From NCBI GenBank assembly GCA_964429915.1, contig CAYSDZ010000004.1, forward strand, positions 62,001-126,000: 64,000 nt of DNA, read 5' to 3'. The DNA comes from Alteromonas_F sp964429915 (lineage in GTDB: Bacteria; Pseudomonadota; Gammaproteobacteria; Enterobacterales; Alteromonadaceae). Each line of letters starts with the position of its first letter. Positions within the stretch are counted from its first letter, which is position 1. The notes under the pieces were generated by a model, which saw only the letters and a program-made list of their open reading frames with translations, searched no databases and was not told the origin of the DNA. Position numbers and translations under genes: made by a program. This document shows, in pieces, positions 1 to 7,716 of this stretch.

Positions 1-379
1 AAAACAGCGAATCACCATCGAAATAGGCACCTGTCATCAGACCATTTTGATACGTTAGTCTAACCCAACTTCTCGGATTCCCTTTTATTGTACCTGCTAA
101 AAATCGGGTTTCTGTATAACGTTTTGCTAATTGGCTGTTTCGAATGAGCGTCTGGTTGTCACTCAGTTCAAACTCTATTTTTTTTCCATCTACGTTGATC
201 GTGAAATCCATTTCGTCTGAATTGGGTAATTGCTTAATGTCTGATTTTTCTATGGGCTTAAAGCGCAGAATATGCCCTGCATCCTCCTCGGCTTTCGCCG
301 AGACAGGGTAAAAAAGCAGAGCTATAAAAAACAAAAGATTCACATATACAGCAGTAGCAAAAATAGATTTCAGGTTCAC
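1..379 (-). CDS. Secreted protein with reprolysin-like metallopeptidase propeptide (3' part missing)
   Basis: A reading frame enters from the left edge and starts at a GTG at 379, eight bases after an AGGA ribosome site. The 126 visible residues begin with a basic, hydrophobic signal peptide ending near an alanine-rich AKA. The following region, with a TRFLAGTIKG-type strand and a GLMTGAYFDGD-type strand, resembles the N-terminal propeptide-like domain of bacterial secreted reprolysin/M12B-like metallopeptidases. The catalytic domain would lie left of the window and cannot be checked. The family call rests on this N-terminal pattern only. Export is the safer inference. Confidence 0.5.
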   Translation of the reverse strand, partial: MNLKSIFATAVYVNLLFFIALLFYPVSAKAEEDAGHILRFKPIEKSDIKQLPNSDEMDFTINVDGKKIEFELSDNQTLIRNSQLAKRYTETRFLAGTIKGNPRSWVRLTYQNGLMTGAYFDGDSLF

Positions 380-810
380 GGCAATGGTCCTTTAAGCGTT
401 TAAACACGCGCTAAGCAGGGCATAAGTTTATCGAGAGATTACGTTAAATATTGAGTGCAATCTAGTGTCTCAAATAGGCAACGTAAAACTGTCTCTTTTT
501 GGCTACACACTGGGAAGCGTTTCCCTGCCATGGGTGATTTTGAAGCAGTCTGACAGTCTCTTTTGTCTATATCTTTATCTGCAATTAGTCTCGTTCTTTA
601 ACATTATGTGGTTGAGTAAGAAATCGTTTGCCTTTTCCAGGCTAGGCACTAGGCCCCCAATTATAGTGGTCGCTGTCGAAAGCTTATTTACCGTGGTCAA
701 ACGGATAGGATAAGCGCGAGAAGCCGATATTTATTTTGCTCACCCCTATTCATCATGGGAGCGAGGAAACAATGGATAAACGTGTCTGTGTAAACCGATT
801 AATCTGGTGC
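380..810. other. Intergenic stretch without a convincing gene
   Basis: About 430 bases separate the GTG of the left-edge gene from the promoter of the Phd/PIN pair. One 82-codon frame (465-713, plus strand) starts at GTG, lacks a ribosome site and has no recognisable domain, so I do not call it. No tRNA, repeat array or clear terminator was seen. The leftmost part must carry the promoter of the leftward gene. Confidence 0.4.
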
Positions 811-838
811 TTGACTGCGTCTTTTTTTAAGGTATTTT
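811..838 (+). promoter_or_regulatory. Probable promoter of the Phd/PIN operon
   Basis: A TTGACT hexamer at 811-816 is followed after 16 bases by TATTTT at 833-838, a fair sigma-70 match. It lies 34 bases upstream of the antitoxin ATG and directly before the palindromes at 840-859, the usual arrangement for an autorepressed toxin-antitoxin operon. Confidence 0.5.
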
Positions 839-839
839 G

Positions 840-859
840 TTAGCTAAGTTTAGCTAAAC
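840..859. promoter_or_regulatory. Tandem palindromes, probable antitoxin operator
   Basis: The 8-bp palindrome TTAGCTAA (840-847) abuts the perfect 12-bp palindrome GTTTAGCTAAAC (848-859), and both share the TAGCTA core. They sit between the -10 box and the ribosome site AAAGGTG (861-867). Phd-type antitoxins bind such repeated palindromes to repress their own promoter. That this one does so is inference from position and symmetry. Confidence 0.6.
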
Positions 860-871
860 TAAAGGTGTTAT

Positions 872-1102
872 ATGCAAGCAAATATGCATGAAGCGAAGAG
901 CAGGTTGTCTCAATTAGTAGAAACAGCGTTAAGTGGTGAAGAAGTTCTGATTGCCAAATCAGGTAAACCAGTGGTAAAGCTTGTACCATTTAAAGCATCT
1001 CCTAAGAGAGTGTTTGGCTTATTCAAAGGGCAAATAGAGATTTCTAAAGAATTTGACTCAGAAGCAACACAGCAAGAGATAGAAGCGGAGTTTGGTGTGT
1101 AA
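872..1102 (+). CDS. Phd/YefM-family antitoxin
   Basis: A 76-residue antitoxin of the Phd/YefM fold. The N-terminal half (MHEAKSRLSQLVETALSGE, then VLIAKSGKPVVKLVP) is the classic DNA-binding and dimer domain. The acidic C-terminal tail would wrap the toxin. It starts at ATG 872 with AAAGGTG in front. Its stop overlaps the start of the PIN toxin (TAATG-type junction at 1102), so the two are translationally coupled. Palindromes just upstream are its probable operator. Pairing with a PIN toxin rather than Doc or YoeB is a known mix-and-match arrangement. Confidence 0.88.
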   Translation: MQANMHEAKSRLSQLVETALSGEEVLIAKSGKPVVKLVPFKASPKRVFGLFKGQIEISKEFDSEATQQEIEAEFGV

Positions 1103-1488
1103 TGAGGAAAGTGCTATTGGATACGCATGTATTTCTGTGGTGGCTTGCCGGTGATACTCAGTTGGGTGAAGCCGCTATAGAATTGATTAGCGATGAGAGT
1201 AATCAAGTGTACTTAAGTGCCGCTACATCTTGGGAAATATCGGTTAAGCGCAACAAAGGACTTTTGAAAGCGCCATATGATATTGATGCTGCTATCGATA
1301 AAGTAGGGTTTTCCAAGCTGCCTATATCCGTATTTCACGGGGAGCAAGCGGATAACCTACCTGATCACCATAAAGATCCATTTGACAGAATGTTGATAGC
1401 ACAAGCTCAAGCAGAAGGTCTAGAAATTATCACATGTGACTGTGTGTTCCCTAAGTACGGGATAAAACTGATTGATGCAAAAGCTTAA
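1102..1488 (+). CDS. PIN-domain toxin (VapC-like ribonuclease)
   Basis: A 128-residue PIN-domain protein, the toxin partner of the preceding Phd-like antitoxin. The PIN acidic residues are visible: Asp in the N-terminal LLDTHVFLW, Glu in the TSWEISVK helix, and Asp in the HKDPFDRMLIAQA motif, followed by a further acidic residue in ITCD. Family members are Mg-dependent endoribonucleases that cut tRNA or mRNA when the antitoxin is lost. The length is normal and the active site looks intact. An IS91 transposase remnant begins about 10 bases after the stop, on the opposite strand, marking this as an accessory region. Confidence 0.88.
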   Translation: MRKVLLDTHVFLWWLAGDTQLGEAAIELISDESNQVYLSAATSWEISVKRNKGLLKAPYDIDAAIDKVGFSKLPISVFHGEQADNLPDHHKDPFDRMLIAQAQAEGLEIITCDCVFPKYGIKLIDAKA

Positions 1489-1497
1489 TAAATTGAA

Positions 1498-1745
1498 GTA
1501 GGAAACACGGTGATTCAGTTTGAGTCTAGGTGGTGGTATCAAGGCAGCCAACTTCCTGGTGAAGTCAAGTGACGAAAAAACACATGAGTGGTTCCGTCTC
1601 GGTAAGGTGTCTTGAGTTTATATCTGACAGTGCCTGAGGCGGTTAAGCTTAATCGTTTTTCGCTGACTGCTGGCCTTGCGATATATCTGCAAAGGCACTT
1701 TAGCTTATCGCTTTGATGGGTGTCAGCGAACACTCCCGCAACCAT
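1498..1745 (-). pseudogene. IS91-family (Y2) transposase fragment, C-terminal part, frameshifted
   Basis: On the minus strand a frame without start context reads AGVFADTHQ, LCRYIARPAVSEKRLSLT and KTPYRDGTTHV, matching the conserved C-terminal region of IS91-type Y2 transposases (CRYISRPA, RLSLT, KTPYRDGTTHVIFEPLDF). After THVFF the match moves to another frame (SLDFTRKLAALIPPPR), corresponding to EPLDF-ARLAALVPKPR, so a base was lost near 1575. Homology fades near 1500. The N-terminal two thirds are absent here. It joins a PDZ fragment at about 1745. It is a dead relic, not a working element. Confidence 0.75.
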
Positions 1746-1932
1746 TTGAAGACTTACTTAGGCTTAGTTTGGTTTGTTTGCCTGCGGTATTTTCGAGTAA
1801 CTCATATATATTGCCGACGTCACGAACCGATCGGCCGTTTATGGCAACAATATAATCACCTTCGCTTGCGTTAACGCCAATTTCCGTTAGTAGCGTTCTA
1901 AAGGCTGAATGCCAGTTTTTACCTCTGCACAT
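1746..1932 (-). pseudogene. PDZ-domain fragment of a tricorn-like S41 protease
   Basis: About 60 codons on the minus strand contain LLTEIGVNASEGDYIVAING, NIYELLENTAGKQ and a final beta strand. This is the pattern of the PDZ domain in tricorn-type S41 proteases (EGDYI-AING, YELL--TAGK). No signal peptide, propeller or Ser-protease core is present on either side. The frame runs directly into the IS91 fragment (in a different frame) and ends at 1723. I read it as a piece of a once-complete protease gene stranded by rearrangement. The family match is from memory of the motif only. Confidence 0.55.
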
Positions 1933-2304
1933 AGGTAGTTTTTACGCCCTATTGCAATCGGACGCAGTGAACGCTCTGCGTTTTTGTTTTGGCCGCACGG
2001 TTACTCATAAAAACTCTATTGTTGCAGAATTTTTCGACCTTTTCACCCTGTGATTGTTTGCGATTTAGAATAGGGCTAATATCTCTGTACTAGCTCTTAT
2101 ACTCAGCTGTACTGCTCATATAACCTAGCGATCATTGTTCTTTACACTAAGAAAAATGGAGCGGAAAAATAGGTATATTATTTTGGCTGATGTTGACTGT
2201 TTTTCTTACTTTATGAGTTGCTTTTCGTAGTGCATAATTAAGACATGGAAGTTGCGCCGTTGTGTTGTAACTTTGAGTTACGATTAAATAAACGGAAGTA
2301 AGCA
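1933..2304. other. Intergenic stretch, 372 bp, no gene seen
   Basis: No coding frame with domain or ribosome-site support was seen. A short inverted repeat GTAACT-TTG-AGTTAC lies at 2267-2281, immediately before the next gene, and may be a regulator site or small hairpin. The region presumably carries the promoter of the gene starting at 2305. I looked for integron attC-like symmetry because of the mosaic surroundings and found none convincing. Confidence 0.35.
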
Positions 2305-2769
2305 TTGATTTTTTGGTCACCATTTCATTACCAAAATAAAATTTATGACTTAAGTCACCTCCATCCTATGAGCTGGACAATGATTCTGCCAGCTGCAAAG
2401 AGTAAACCGGCTAGAAATTATCGTTTCAGCGTTGTGTTCTCTTTGCACACGTTCACTCAAGCTAAAGAGTATGGTCATGACTCAAACTTGTTTTACTCTG
2501 ATGCTAGGGAGACAAGAACTTTTTGCTTTAATAGATACCAAGATTCGTTGGAGTTACCTAACATCATCCAGGGCTTGAATCAGGGACATGTGTTTCACAC
2601 TGGCAAGCAGAATTTCCTGAGAATAGATAAAGGCAGCGACACCTATGAGGTTTACTTTGTTGTGAAGCGCTCTAAGCGCCTTGGTTTTGATTTGGACATA
2701 TACGTTCAGTCTGCGTATAAAAGGACTCCAGAAAGCACAAAAGCGTCCATAAGACGCTTTTGCTTCTAA
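2305..2769 (+). CDS. Hypothetical protein, 154 aa
   Basis: I do not recognise this protein. It starts at TTG 2305, six bases after a GGAAG ribosome site. It lacks a signal peptide or membrane span and is rich in aromatic residues and beta-like strands (RFSVVFSLHTF, YEVYFVVKR, DLDIYVQSAY). The basic C-terminus (RRFCF) is encoded inside a perfect 10-bp inverted repeat. It stands alone between mosaic relics and a divergent neighbour, which fits a cassette-like accessory gene. An alternative start is the ATG 21 codons further in. Cytoplasmic location is inferred. Confidence 0.55.
   Translation: MIFWSPFHYQNKIYDLSHLHPMSWTMILPAAKSKPARNYRFSVVFSLHTFTQAKEYGHDSNLFYSDARETRTFCFNRYQDSLELPNIIQGLNQGHVFHTGKQNFLRIDKGSDTYEVYFVVKRSKRLGFDLDIYVQSAYKRTPESTKASIRRFCF
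2738..2762 (+). terminator. Stem-loop overlapping the stop of the 154-aa gene
   Basis: CAAAAGCGTC (2738-2747) pairs perfectly with GACGCTTTTG (2753-2762) around a CATAA loop. The stem covers the last codons of the gene; the stop is at 2767-2769. A short T run lies inside the 3' arm. It is probably a terminator reused as coding sequence. Confidence 0.5.
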
Positions 2770-2884
2770 CTAATCAGGGTCTTTCATTATCACGCTCTTG
2801 GGCGATAACCACATGTGGCGACGTCAACGCTTCCCAACCGCAGTTAAGAAACCTGTTTATACGTTGATATTTGCATATTAGCAT

Positions 2885-2919
2885 ATTTGTGAGGTTTTTC
2901 ACAAATTTGTTGTAACCTC
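2885..2919. repeat. Overlapping inverted repeats in an AT-rich gap
   Basis: ATTTGTGA (2885-2892) pairs with TCACAAAT (2899-2906), and GAGGTT (2891-2896) pairs with AACCTC (2914-2919). The two stems are mutually exclusive. They lie between the 154-aa gene and the end of the leftward 212-aa gene, where a terminator is expected, but neither stem has a clean T tract. Confidence 0.3.
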
Positions 2920-3001
2920 ATTTCAGTATATCGACCTTTTAGCTCAAATCTTAAGGAAATTAGGGATATGCAAAATCATAAAGTTCTATCTGCAAGCTTT
3001 G

Positions 3002-3640
3002 TCATAGATAATCTAAGAAGCCTTGAGTTTCTATTAGTTGTAGCTGGATTTCTGGCTCTTGTGTTATTTCGGCATGGTCTAACAATACATTGAATGCCGC
3101 ATCATTTTGTTCATTCATCGCAGCGGAAATGGCTGAAAAAACGCGTTCTTTTTCTAACTGATTCTGACTATCCATACTCTTCATTAGGTTTCTAAACATG
3201 TTTTCATCTTCTATAAATGCAATAGACGCCATTAATATGTTGGTATTGAAGTCGAATTCTTCAAATCTGATAATTTCTACTACTTCGTCAACAGTGTCAC
3301 TACGCTCAATGGCTTCGGCTAAACCTTTGAAGTCATTAAAATTAACGTCAAGTAAGGATAGAAAATGCCGTACATCATCAATATTTTCTATCTCTCTACT
3401 ATCTAACGTATCCTGCTGGGCAAAAACTTGCTCTCTCCGTTCAGTAGCCAAAGCTGTCTTTTTGCGCTCAACATCAATAGGATTACTGTAATCACACTGA
3501 ATGACATTTTGATGACTTGCTTGGGCAGTATTTTGCCTATTTGAAAAGGGGGCTTTGGTGTTATCGTCAGAAAAATACGCTCCGCCCAAAAGAAAACCGA
3601 CACTTAATGAACAAAACACGGTAAGAACGAACTTTGTCAT
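3002..3640 (-). CDS. Hypothetical exported or membrane-anchored protein, 212 aa
   Basis: A protein of unknown function with an N-terminal hydrophobic helix (VLTVFCSLSVGFLLGGAYF, about residues 5-23) that could be an uncleaved anchor or signal peptide, followed by a largely helical, acidic domain. I chose ATG 3640 because GGAG lies 11 bases upstream; the TTG three codons earlier is too close to it. The C-terminal half suggests alpha-helical repeats but no family is evident. Periplasmic exposure is inferred from the anchor. Confidence 0.6.
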   Translation of the reverse strand: MTKFVLTVFCSLSVGFLLGGAYFSDDNTKAPFSNRQNTAQASHQNVIQCDYSNPIDVERKKTALATERREQVFAQQDTLDSREIENIDDVRHFLSLLDVNFNDFKGLAEAIERSDTVDEVVEIIRFEEFDFNTNILMASIAFIEDENMFRNLMKSMDSQNQLEKERVFSAISAAMNEQNDAAFNVLLDHAEITQEPEIQLQLIETQGFLDYL

Positions 3641-3824
3641 ACAATTCAATACTCCAATATGCTTTCTATATGCATCTTCGCAAAAACAGTTAAGTGAATG
3701 TTTAGATTAACGTAGTAACATGGATATTTTATGACCGCGAGTATTGAAACCTATCTGACGCTAGATTGTTTACTCTGTAAAGCGGTAATATAAAACAAAA
3801 CACAATCCTACCTCAGCACAACTC

Positions 3825-4772
3825 ATGGCATCTTATACCGCGTTAAGTTTAAACACCGTTCAACATATTTTGAAAAACTACGACATAGGTAACTTTTCTA
3901 GTTATGTCGAACTGAATGGGGGTTTGGCGAACTCTAGCGTCATTGTGACCACCTCAAGGGGTAAGTTTGTATTGTGTGTGTGCGACGAAAAAAATGAAAG
4001 TGAGGTAAAAGTTCATACTCATTTACTGGCTCATTTAAAACGCTATCATTTTTCATGCTCTAGCGTAATGGCAACCAAGTTAGGCAATGCATACTGCCTG
4101 TTTGAGGGCAAACCTGTCTATATAAAAAAATATATAGACGGTACAGTCGAAAGTAAGTTGTCTATTGAACAGAGCTATCAAGTGGGTCTTACATTAGCTT
4201 GTTTACACGCCATTCCCTCTCTTCCATTTGTCTCTCAACATTTCGCTATGACCATCGATGAAATGACAACAACGATTGATCACGACACATCCTTTGGTCG
4301 ATGGCTAGTAAATAAGAGCGATTTTATTGCCCCTTATTTGTCAGATACCTTACCCAAAGGTTTAATTCACGGTGATCTGTTTTGGGATAATCTATTGTTC
4401 AATGAAAACCGTGTGGCTGCCGTACTGGATTTTGAAGAGGCGTGTCGAAGCTTTCTCGTGTTCGATATTGGCATGACCATTGTAGGCTGTTGTTCCAGAA
4501 ATGAACAAATTAACCAAGCACTGGCGCAATCGTTGATTAATGGCTACGAAACCCAGCGCAAAATGACCAATGAAGAAAGACAATCGCTTCGCGCGTTCAC
4601 AGTGTATGCCGCTACCGTTACTTCATTTTGGCGTTATCGGCAGTTCAATATCATTCACCCGAATTCAGATAAAAAAGACGCTTATGTAGAAATGAGTCGA
4701 CTAGCAGATTGGCTTGAACAAAATGAATTGAGTGGAATGAATTTTTCGAAAAAAATGTGTAATAAAAAATAG
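3825..4772 (+). CDS. APH-fold phosphotransferase (homoserine kinase type II-like)
   Basis: A 315-residue small-molecule kinase of the aminoglycoside phosphotransferase/choline kinase fold. Residues 181-190 read IHGDLFWDNL, with the catalytic Asp184 and metal-binding Asn189. LDFEEA at 201-206 supplies the second metal Asp202. The N-lobe has a Gly-rich turn (NGGLANS, 31-37). Length and the HGDLFWDN variant are closest to ThrB2-type homoserine kinases, but the fold also covers choline and aminoglycoside kinases, so the substrate is open. The sigma-factor gene follows about 70 bases later on the same strand. There is no signal peptide; it acts in the cytoplasm. Confidence 0.8.
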   Translation: MASYTALSLNTVQHILKNYDIGNFSSYVELNGGLANSSVIVTTSRGKFVLCVCDEKNESEVKVHTHLLAHLKRYHFSCSSVMATKLGNAYCLFEGKPVYIKKYIDGTVESKLSIEQSYQVGLTLACLHAIPSLPFVSQHFAMTIDEMTTTIDHDTSFGRWLVNKSDFIAPYLSDTLPKGLIHGDLFWDNLLFNENRVAAVLDFEEACRSFLVFDIGMTIVGCCSRNEQINQALAQSLINGYETQRKMTNEERQSLRAFTVYAATVTSFWRYRQFNIIHPNSDKKDAYVEMSRLADWLEQNELSGMNFSKKMCNKK

Positions 4773-4840
4773 TTCGAACAGACTACTTGAGGCGTTACAA
4801 CAGAATTATCGTCGTTTTCGTAATAAGGGATGCAAGTGTA

Positions 4841-5344
4841 GTGCAGGGCTTTGAGGATGTTTTCGCGCAATACGGTGCTCTGCTAGGCCGCGTAGCCAAT
4901 AGCTATGAGGCAAACGAGGCCATGCAGCAAGAGCTTTTACAAGAAATAGCACTTGCGGTATGGCAAGGATTGTCTCGATTTAAGGGAGACAGCAGCGTGA
5001 AAACATATATTTTAAAAATAGCTCACAACCGAGCAGTGACTCATGTGGCAAAGCAAGTTAAGCGCATTGATACCCATCACTATTCTCAAGACGATGCGGG
5101 ATCAGATGAGTTTGCAAGCCACACCCACTCTCCGGAACAAATATCCAGTCAGCATCAATCGATTGAACACTTGCTTAAAGCGGTGCGTGCGCTACCTCTT
5201 CAACCGAGGCAAGTGCTGACGCTCTCTCTTGAAGGACTCAGTTACGATGAAATTGCAGACGTCTGTGGTCTGACTAAAAATAATGTCGGCGTTATATTAA
5301 AGCGCGCTAAACAACGTGTCTTGCAGGAACAGCCTGATGAATAA
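4841..5344 (+). CDS. ECF-type RNA polymerase sigma factor
   Basis: A sigma-70 family protein of about 167 residues. Region 2 is the ELLQEIALAVWQGLSRF to YILKIAHNRA stretch. Region 4 is LPLQPRQVLTLSLEGLSYDEIADVCG followed by the recognition helix NNVGVILKRAKQRV. I chose GTG 4841 with AAGGGA ten bases upstream; the frame stays open to a TTG at 4787, but that N-terminus is unlike the family. The stop overlaps the next gene's ATG, which encodes a membrane protein, so the pair probably works as sigma factor plus membrane-bound regulator. The signal sensed is unknown. Confidence 0.85.
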   Translation: MQGFEDVFAQYGALLGRVANSYEANEAMQQELLQEIALAVWQGLSRFKGDSSVKTYILKIAHNRAVTHVAKQVKRIDTHHYSQDDAGSDEFASHTHSPEQISSQHQSIEHLLKAVRALPLQPRQVLTLSLEGLSYDEIADVCGLTKNNVGVILKRAKQRVLQEQPDE

Positions 5345-5951
5345 CTCAAATAATCAAATTAAGCAAAACGATACCCTATCTACGCTTTGGCAAACACAAT
5401 CAATAAGCACCATCGATCTAAAGCAAGTACAGGCAAGCCTTAGCAGCGAAAGGACAAAACAGCGTTGGTACATGATAATAGATGTACTAATAACGCTTCC
5501 TGCTGCATATGTACTTTACGGTGTTTTCAGCAAGTATTGGGGTAATATGTCGTCAGTCGCACACACGATATTTTATCTGATGCTTATAAGCTCCCTACCT
5601 TTGCTTGTTTATCAACTATGGTTAAGACGAGTAGCCGCGTTTTACAAAGACAATCAAACAGCGGATCATCTTTCTAAACTAACCAAACAAATAAAAAACA
5701 ACATTAAGATCGCGTTTATCACAAAGCACTCAACGTGGGTGGCAATGCTGTTTGGATTGTCTTTTATTTTGGAGAGTTATTTTCAAGATAAGCTGAGTTC
5801 AGACAAAATCATTAGATCGCTTATCGCAATGTCTGTGATGAGTATTGTGATGCTGATTTGGTTTATATGGGCGCATAAACGCCAAAAGCGTTTCGAACAG
5901 CAGCTCGAAACGCTTACAACTCTTAAGGCAAGGTCAACTCAACTTGGTTAG
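5337..5951 (+). CDS. Membrane protein, probable regulator of the adjacent ECF sigma factor
   Basis: A 204-residue protein starting at ATG 5337, which overlaps the sigma-factor stop; AGGAA lies about eight bases upstream. An N-terminal cytoplasmic stretch of about 45 residues is followed by four hydrophobic segments (VLITLPAAYVLYGVF, TIFYLMLISSLPLLVY, WVAMLFGLSFIL, MSVMSIVMLIWFIW) and a basic tail. No zinc-binding anti-sigma motif (HxxxCxxC) is present. Its role as anti-sigma factor is inferred only from coupling and topology. Confidence 0.6.
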   Translation: MNNSNNQIKQNDTLSTLWQTQSISTIDLKQVQASLSSERTKQRWYMIIDVLITLPAAYVLYGVFSKYWGNMSSVAHTIFYLMLISSLPLLVYQLWLRRVAAFYKDNQTADHLSKLTKQIKNNIKIAFITKHSTWVAMLFGLSFILESYFQDKLSSDKIIRSLIAMSVMSIVMLIWFIWAHKRQKRFEQQLETLTTLKARSTQLG

Positions 5952-5985
5952 GAGGGGCAACGATAGCTTGCTTGTTGCTTTTTAC

Positions 5986-7503
5986 TTAATGAGTACTACC
6001 TATACCCAAATCAATAATTTGCAAATGCAGCGGTAACGAGTTGCCCGAGCCTCTCTTCATTAAAAAGTAATAGACCTTGCCATTTTGTATATGAATGGTG
6101 CCGTGGTCAAAACGTGTGCCTTTTTTCTGCTTGTACACGGATTTGAAGTCATTAGTGCCCCCTTTGGCTTGTTCAACATAAGGGAAACCTTTGTTCAAAC
6201 CAATAATAAAAATATCGTCGCCTGCGGTATAGATCGAATCTGCGCCGGTGAAATCGGTAGTGATCGTAAATTCTTTCGCGCCAGCAGGTTTGAAGGCGTG
6301 AATGGCTATATTTTCAAAATCAGGGCGTTTGGTGTTTCTTGAACTGACTTTTGAAATAATATGGATGTCTTCATTTTCTGTTACTGTCCAGTCGAATCCC
6401 CCTACAATTTGCACAGAATTGGGCTCTTTGTGGCTAATATAATCGCCTGGTTCATACACTTTAATTTCATCCGAATTCACCAAAGGCCACGTCATTGGCT
6501 CACCTTTGTGGTTTTTCCATTCACCTAAGCCTTCAGGGTGGTTTGAATAAGCGTAGTACACACCATTTTGATATTTGTATTTGTCGTTATTGTCTGCGCT
6601 GCGCTGCTGAAAACCGACTCGAAGCTTGCCGTTCAAATACTTCATTTTGCCATAAAGCCCCCAGTTATATGGGTGCCCGTGCTTTTTCTGATCTTTGTGA
6701 TTAAAAGGCGTAAATTTTGTCCACGTTAACGTTTTAGCATCATATTTATTAAAGTAGTAAGCACCGTTGTTATTGCCTCCCCAGCGCATATACAAAAGAA
6801 GCGCACCTTCATTATTGATAAAAAACTTAGGATAAGTCAGCGCAGAAAAATTATCCTTGTCGGCTAAATTACCCGTCATGGTAAGGTGTTTATAATCGTC
6901 GTCTCCCTGACTCACAGCGCTGGTATCTTTAACAAATTGTTTTAACGTAAAATCGGCATCACTTACCTCTGCAGCGCCAGGTAACGAATAAGAATATCGA
7001 AAGAAATCATCTTTAAATCTGCCACCGAAGTTGTTATCACGATAAGCGTGCATGTCGTACACCATGTGAATGGTGCCGTTAATCGGGCTAATAGCCAAAC
7101 CAATGGTATTGTGTGATTCGCCTACCAGTGGATCGCCTCGAAAACCAGTATGTCGGTGTGGGAATTCGATGGTTTTTACACTGCCTGTTTTTGTATTAAG
7201 GCGAGATAACATAACATTCCTGTTGTCTTTGCCACCCTTGTACCATGTCATAAACACATAATGTTTATAGGGTTTTACTGCATCACCGTGCGCGGAAATA
7301 TTTTTTCCGAAATAATAATCGAATTCTTTTCCTTTCGAGGGATTTTTAAAGGTTTTTGCATTAAGTTTTTTGCCATCGAAGTGCAAGGCTCCATCAGTAA
7401 TTAGCGTTTGACTCTCAAGCTTAACCTCACTTGCTAGTAAAGAACTGGAGAATAACGATAAGCTTGTGGTTAGAAAAACCGCAGATAATATAGAGATTTT
7501 CAT
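5986..7503 (-). CDS. Secreted BNR_4 beta-propeller protein, probable ulvan lyase (PL24/PL25-like)
   Basis: A 505-residue secreted protein with a signal peptide cleaved near residue 24 (SSLLA-SE). The body is a BNR_4-type seven-bladed propeller. The stretch 128-152 contains GESHNTIGLAISP and IHMVYDMH, with His131 and His152. TYPKFF (223-228) and LLLYMRWGG (235-243) follow. From memory, the ulvan lyases of PL24 and PL25 share this fold, and PL25 uses two His about 20 residues apart, a spacing close to the one seen here. Such enzymes cleave the green-algal polysaccharide ulvan by beta-elimination outside the cell. It is alone, without the usual TonB receptor, sulfatase or GH105 neighbours. Another polyuronide lyase specificity is possible. 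Confidence 0.65.
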   Translation of the reverse strand: MKISILSAVFLTTSLSLFSSSLLASEVKLESQTLITDGALHFDGKKLNAKTFKNPSKGKEFDYYFGKNISAHGDAVKPYKHYVFMTWYKGGKDNRNVMLSRLNTKTGSVKTIEFPHRHTGFRGDPLVGESHNTIGLAISPINGTIHMVYDMHAYRDNNFGGRFKDDFFRYSYSLPGAAEVSDADFTLKQFVKDTSAVSQGDDDYKHLTMTGNLADKDNFSALTYPKFFINNEGALLLYMRWGGNNNGAYYFNKYDAKTLTWTKFTPFNHKDQKKHGHPYNWGLYGKMKYLNGKLRVGFQQRSADNNDKYKYQNGVYYAYSNHPEGLGEWKNHKGEPMTWPLVNSDEIKVYEPGDYISHKEPNSVQIVGGFDWTVTENEDIHIISKVSSRNTKRPDFENIAIHAFKPAGAKEFTITTDFTGADSIYTAGDDIFIIGLNKGFPYVEQAKGGTNDFKSVYKQKKGTRFDHGTIHIQNGKVYYFLMKRGSGNSLPLHLQIIDLGIGSTH

Positions 7504-7716
7504 AAGGGTTACTTCTTCTCAAGTTGGCTATTTACATTGCGCCAACGTTAGGGTGTGCTGAAGACAGCACAATTCATTGTTAATAAGGTGTAATAGGTAT
7601 ATATAGACCTTCACAAGTCATTTGTCTAGCGACGAATTCCTCACTTTTTTGTCTTCTAACCGCAACAATTTGCTGCACTGAAGCGTACGTTTCCTGAAAT
7701 AGTTAGGAAAAGTAGT
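7504..7716. promoter_or_regulatory. Divergent control region, lyase gene / vgrG operon
   Basis: This 213-bp gap separates the leftward lyase gene from rightward vgrG and must hold both promoters. A small hairpin GTGCTG-AAGA-CAGCAC lies at 7555-7570. The vgrG start is preceded by AGGAAAAGTAGT. No sigma-54 -24/-12 motif is evident by eye. Confidence 0.35.

Noticed and set aside
465..713. 82-codon open frame on the plus strand
   Set aside because: GTG start, no ribosome site, no domain, and composition like noncoding DNA.
1933..2304. Possible integron attC or recombination site near the mosaic edge
   Set aside because: Only a short 6-bp inverted repeat is present; no attC core sites or paired R boxes were found.
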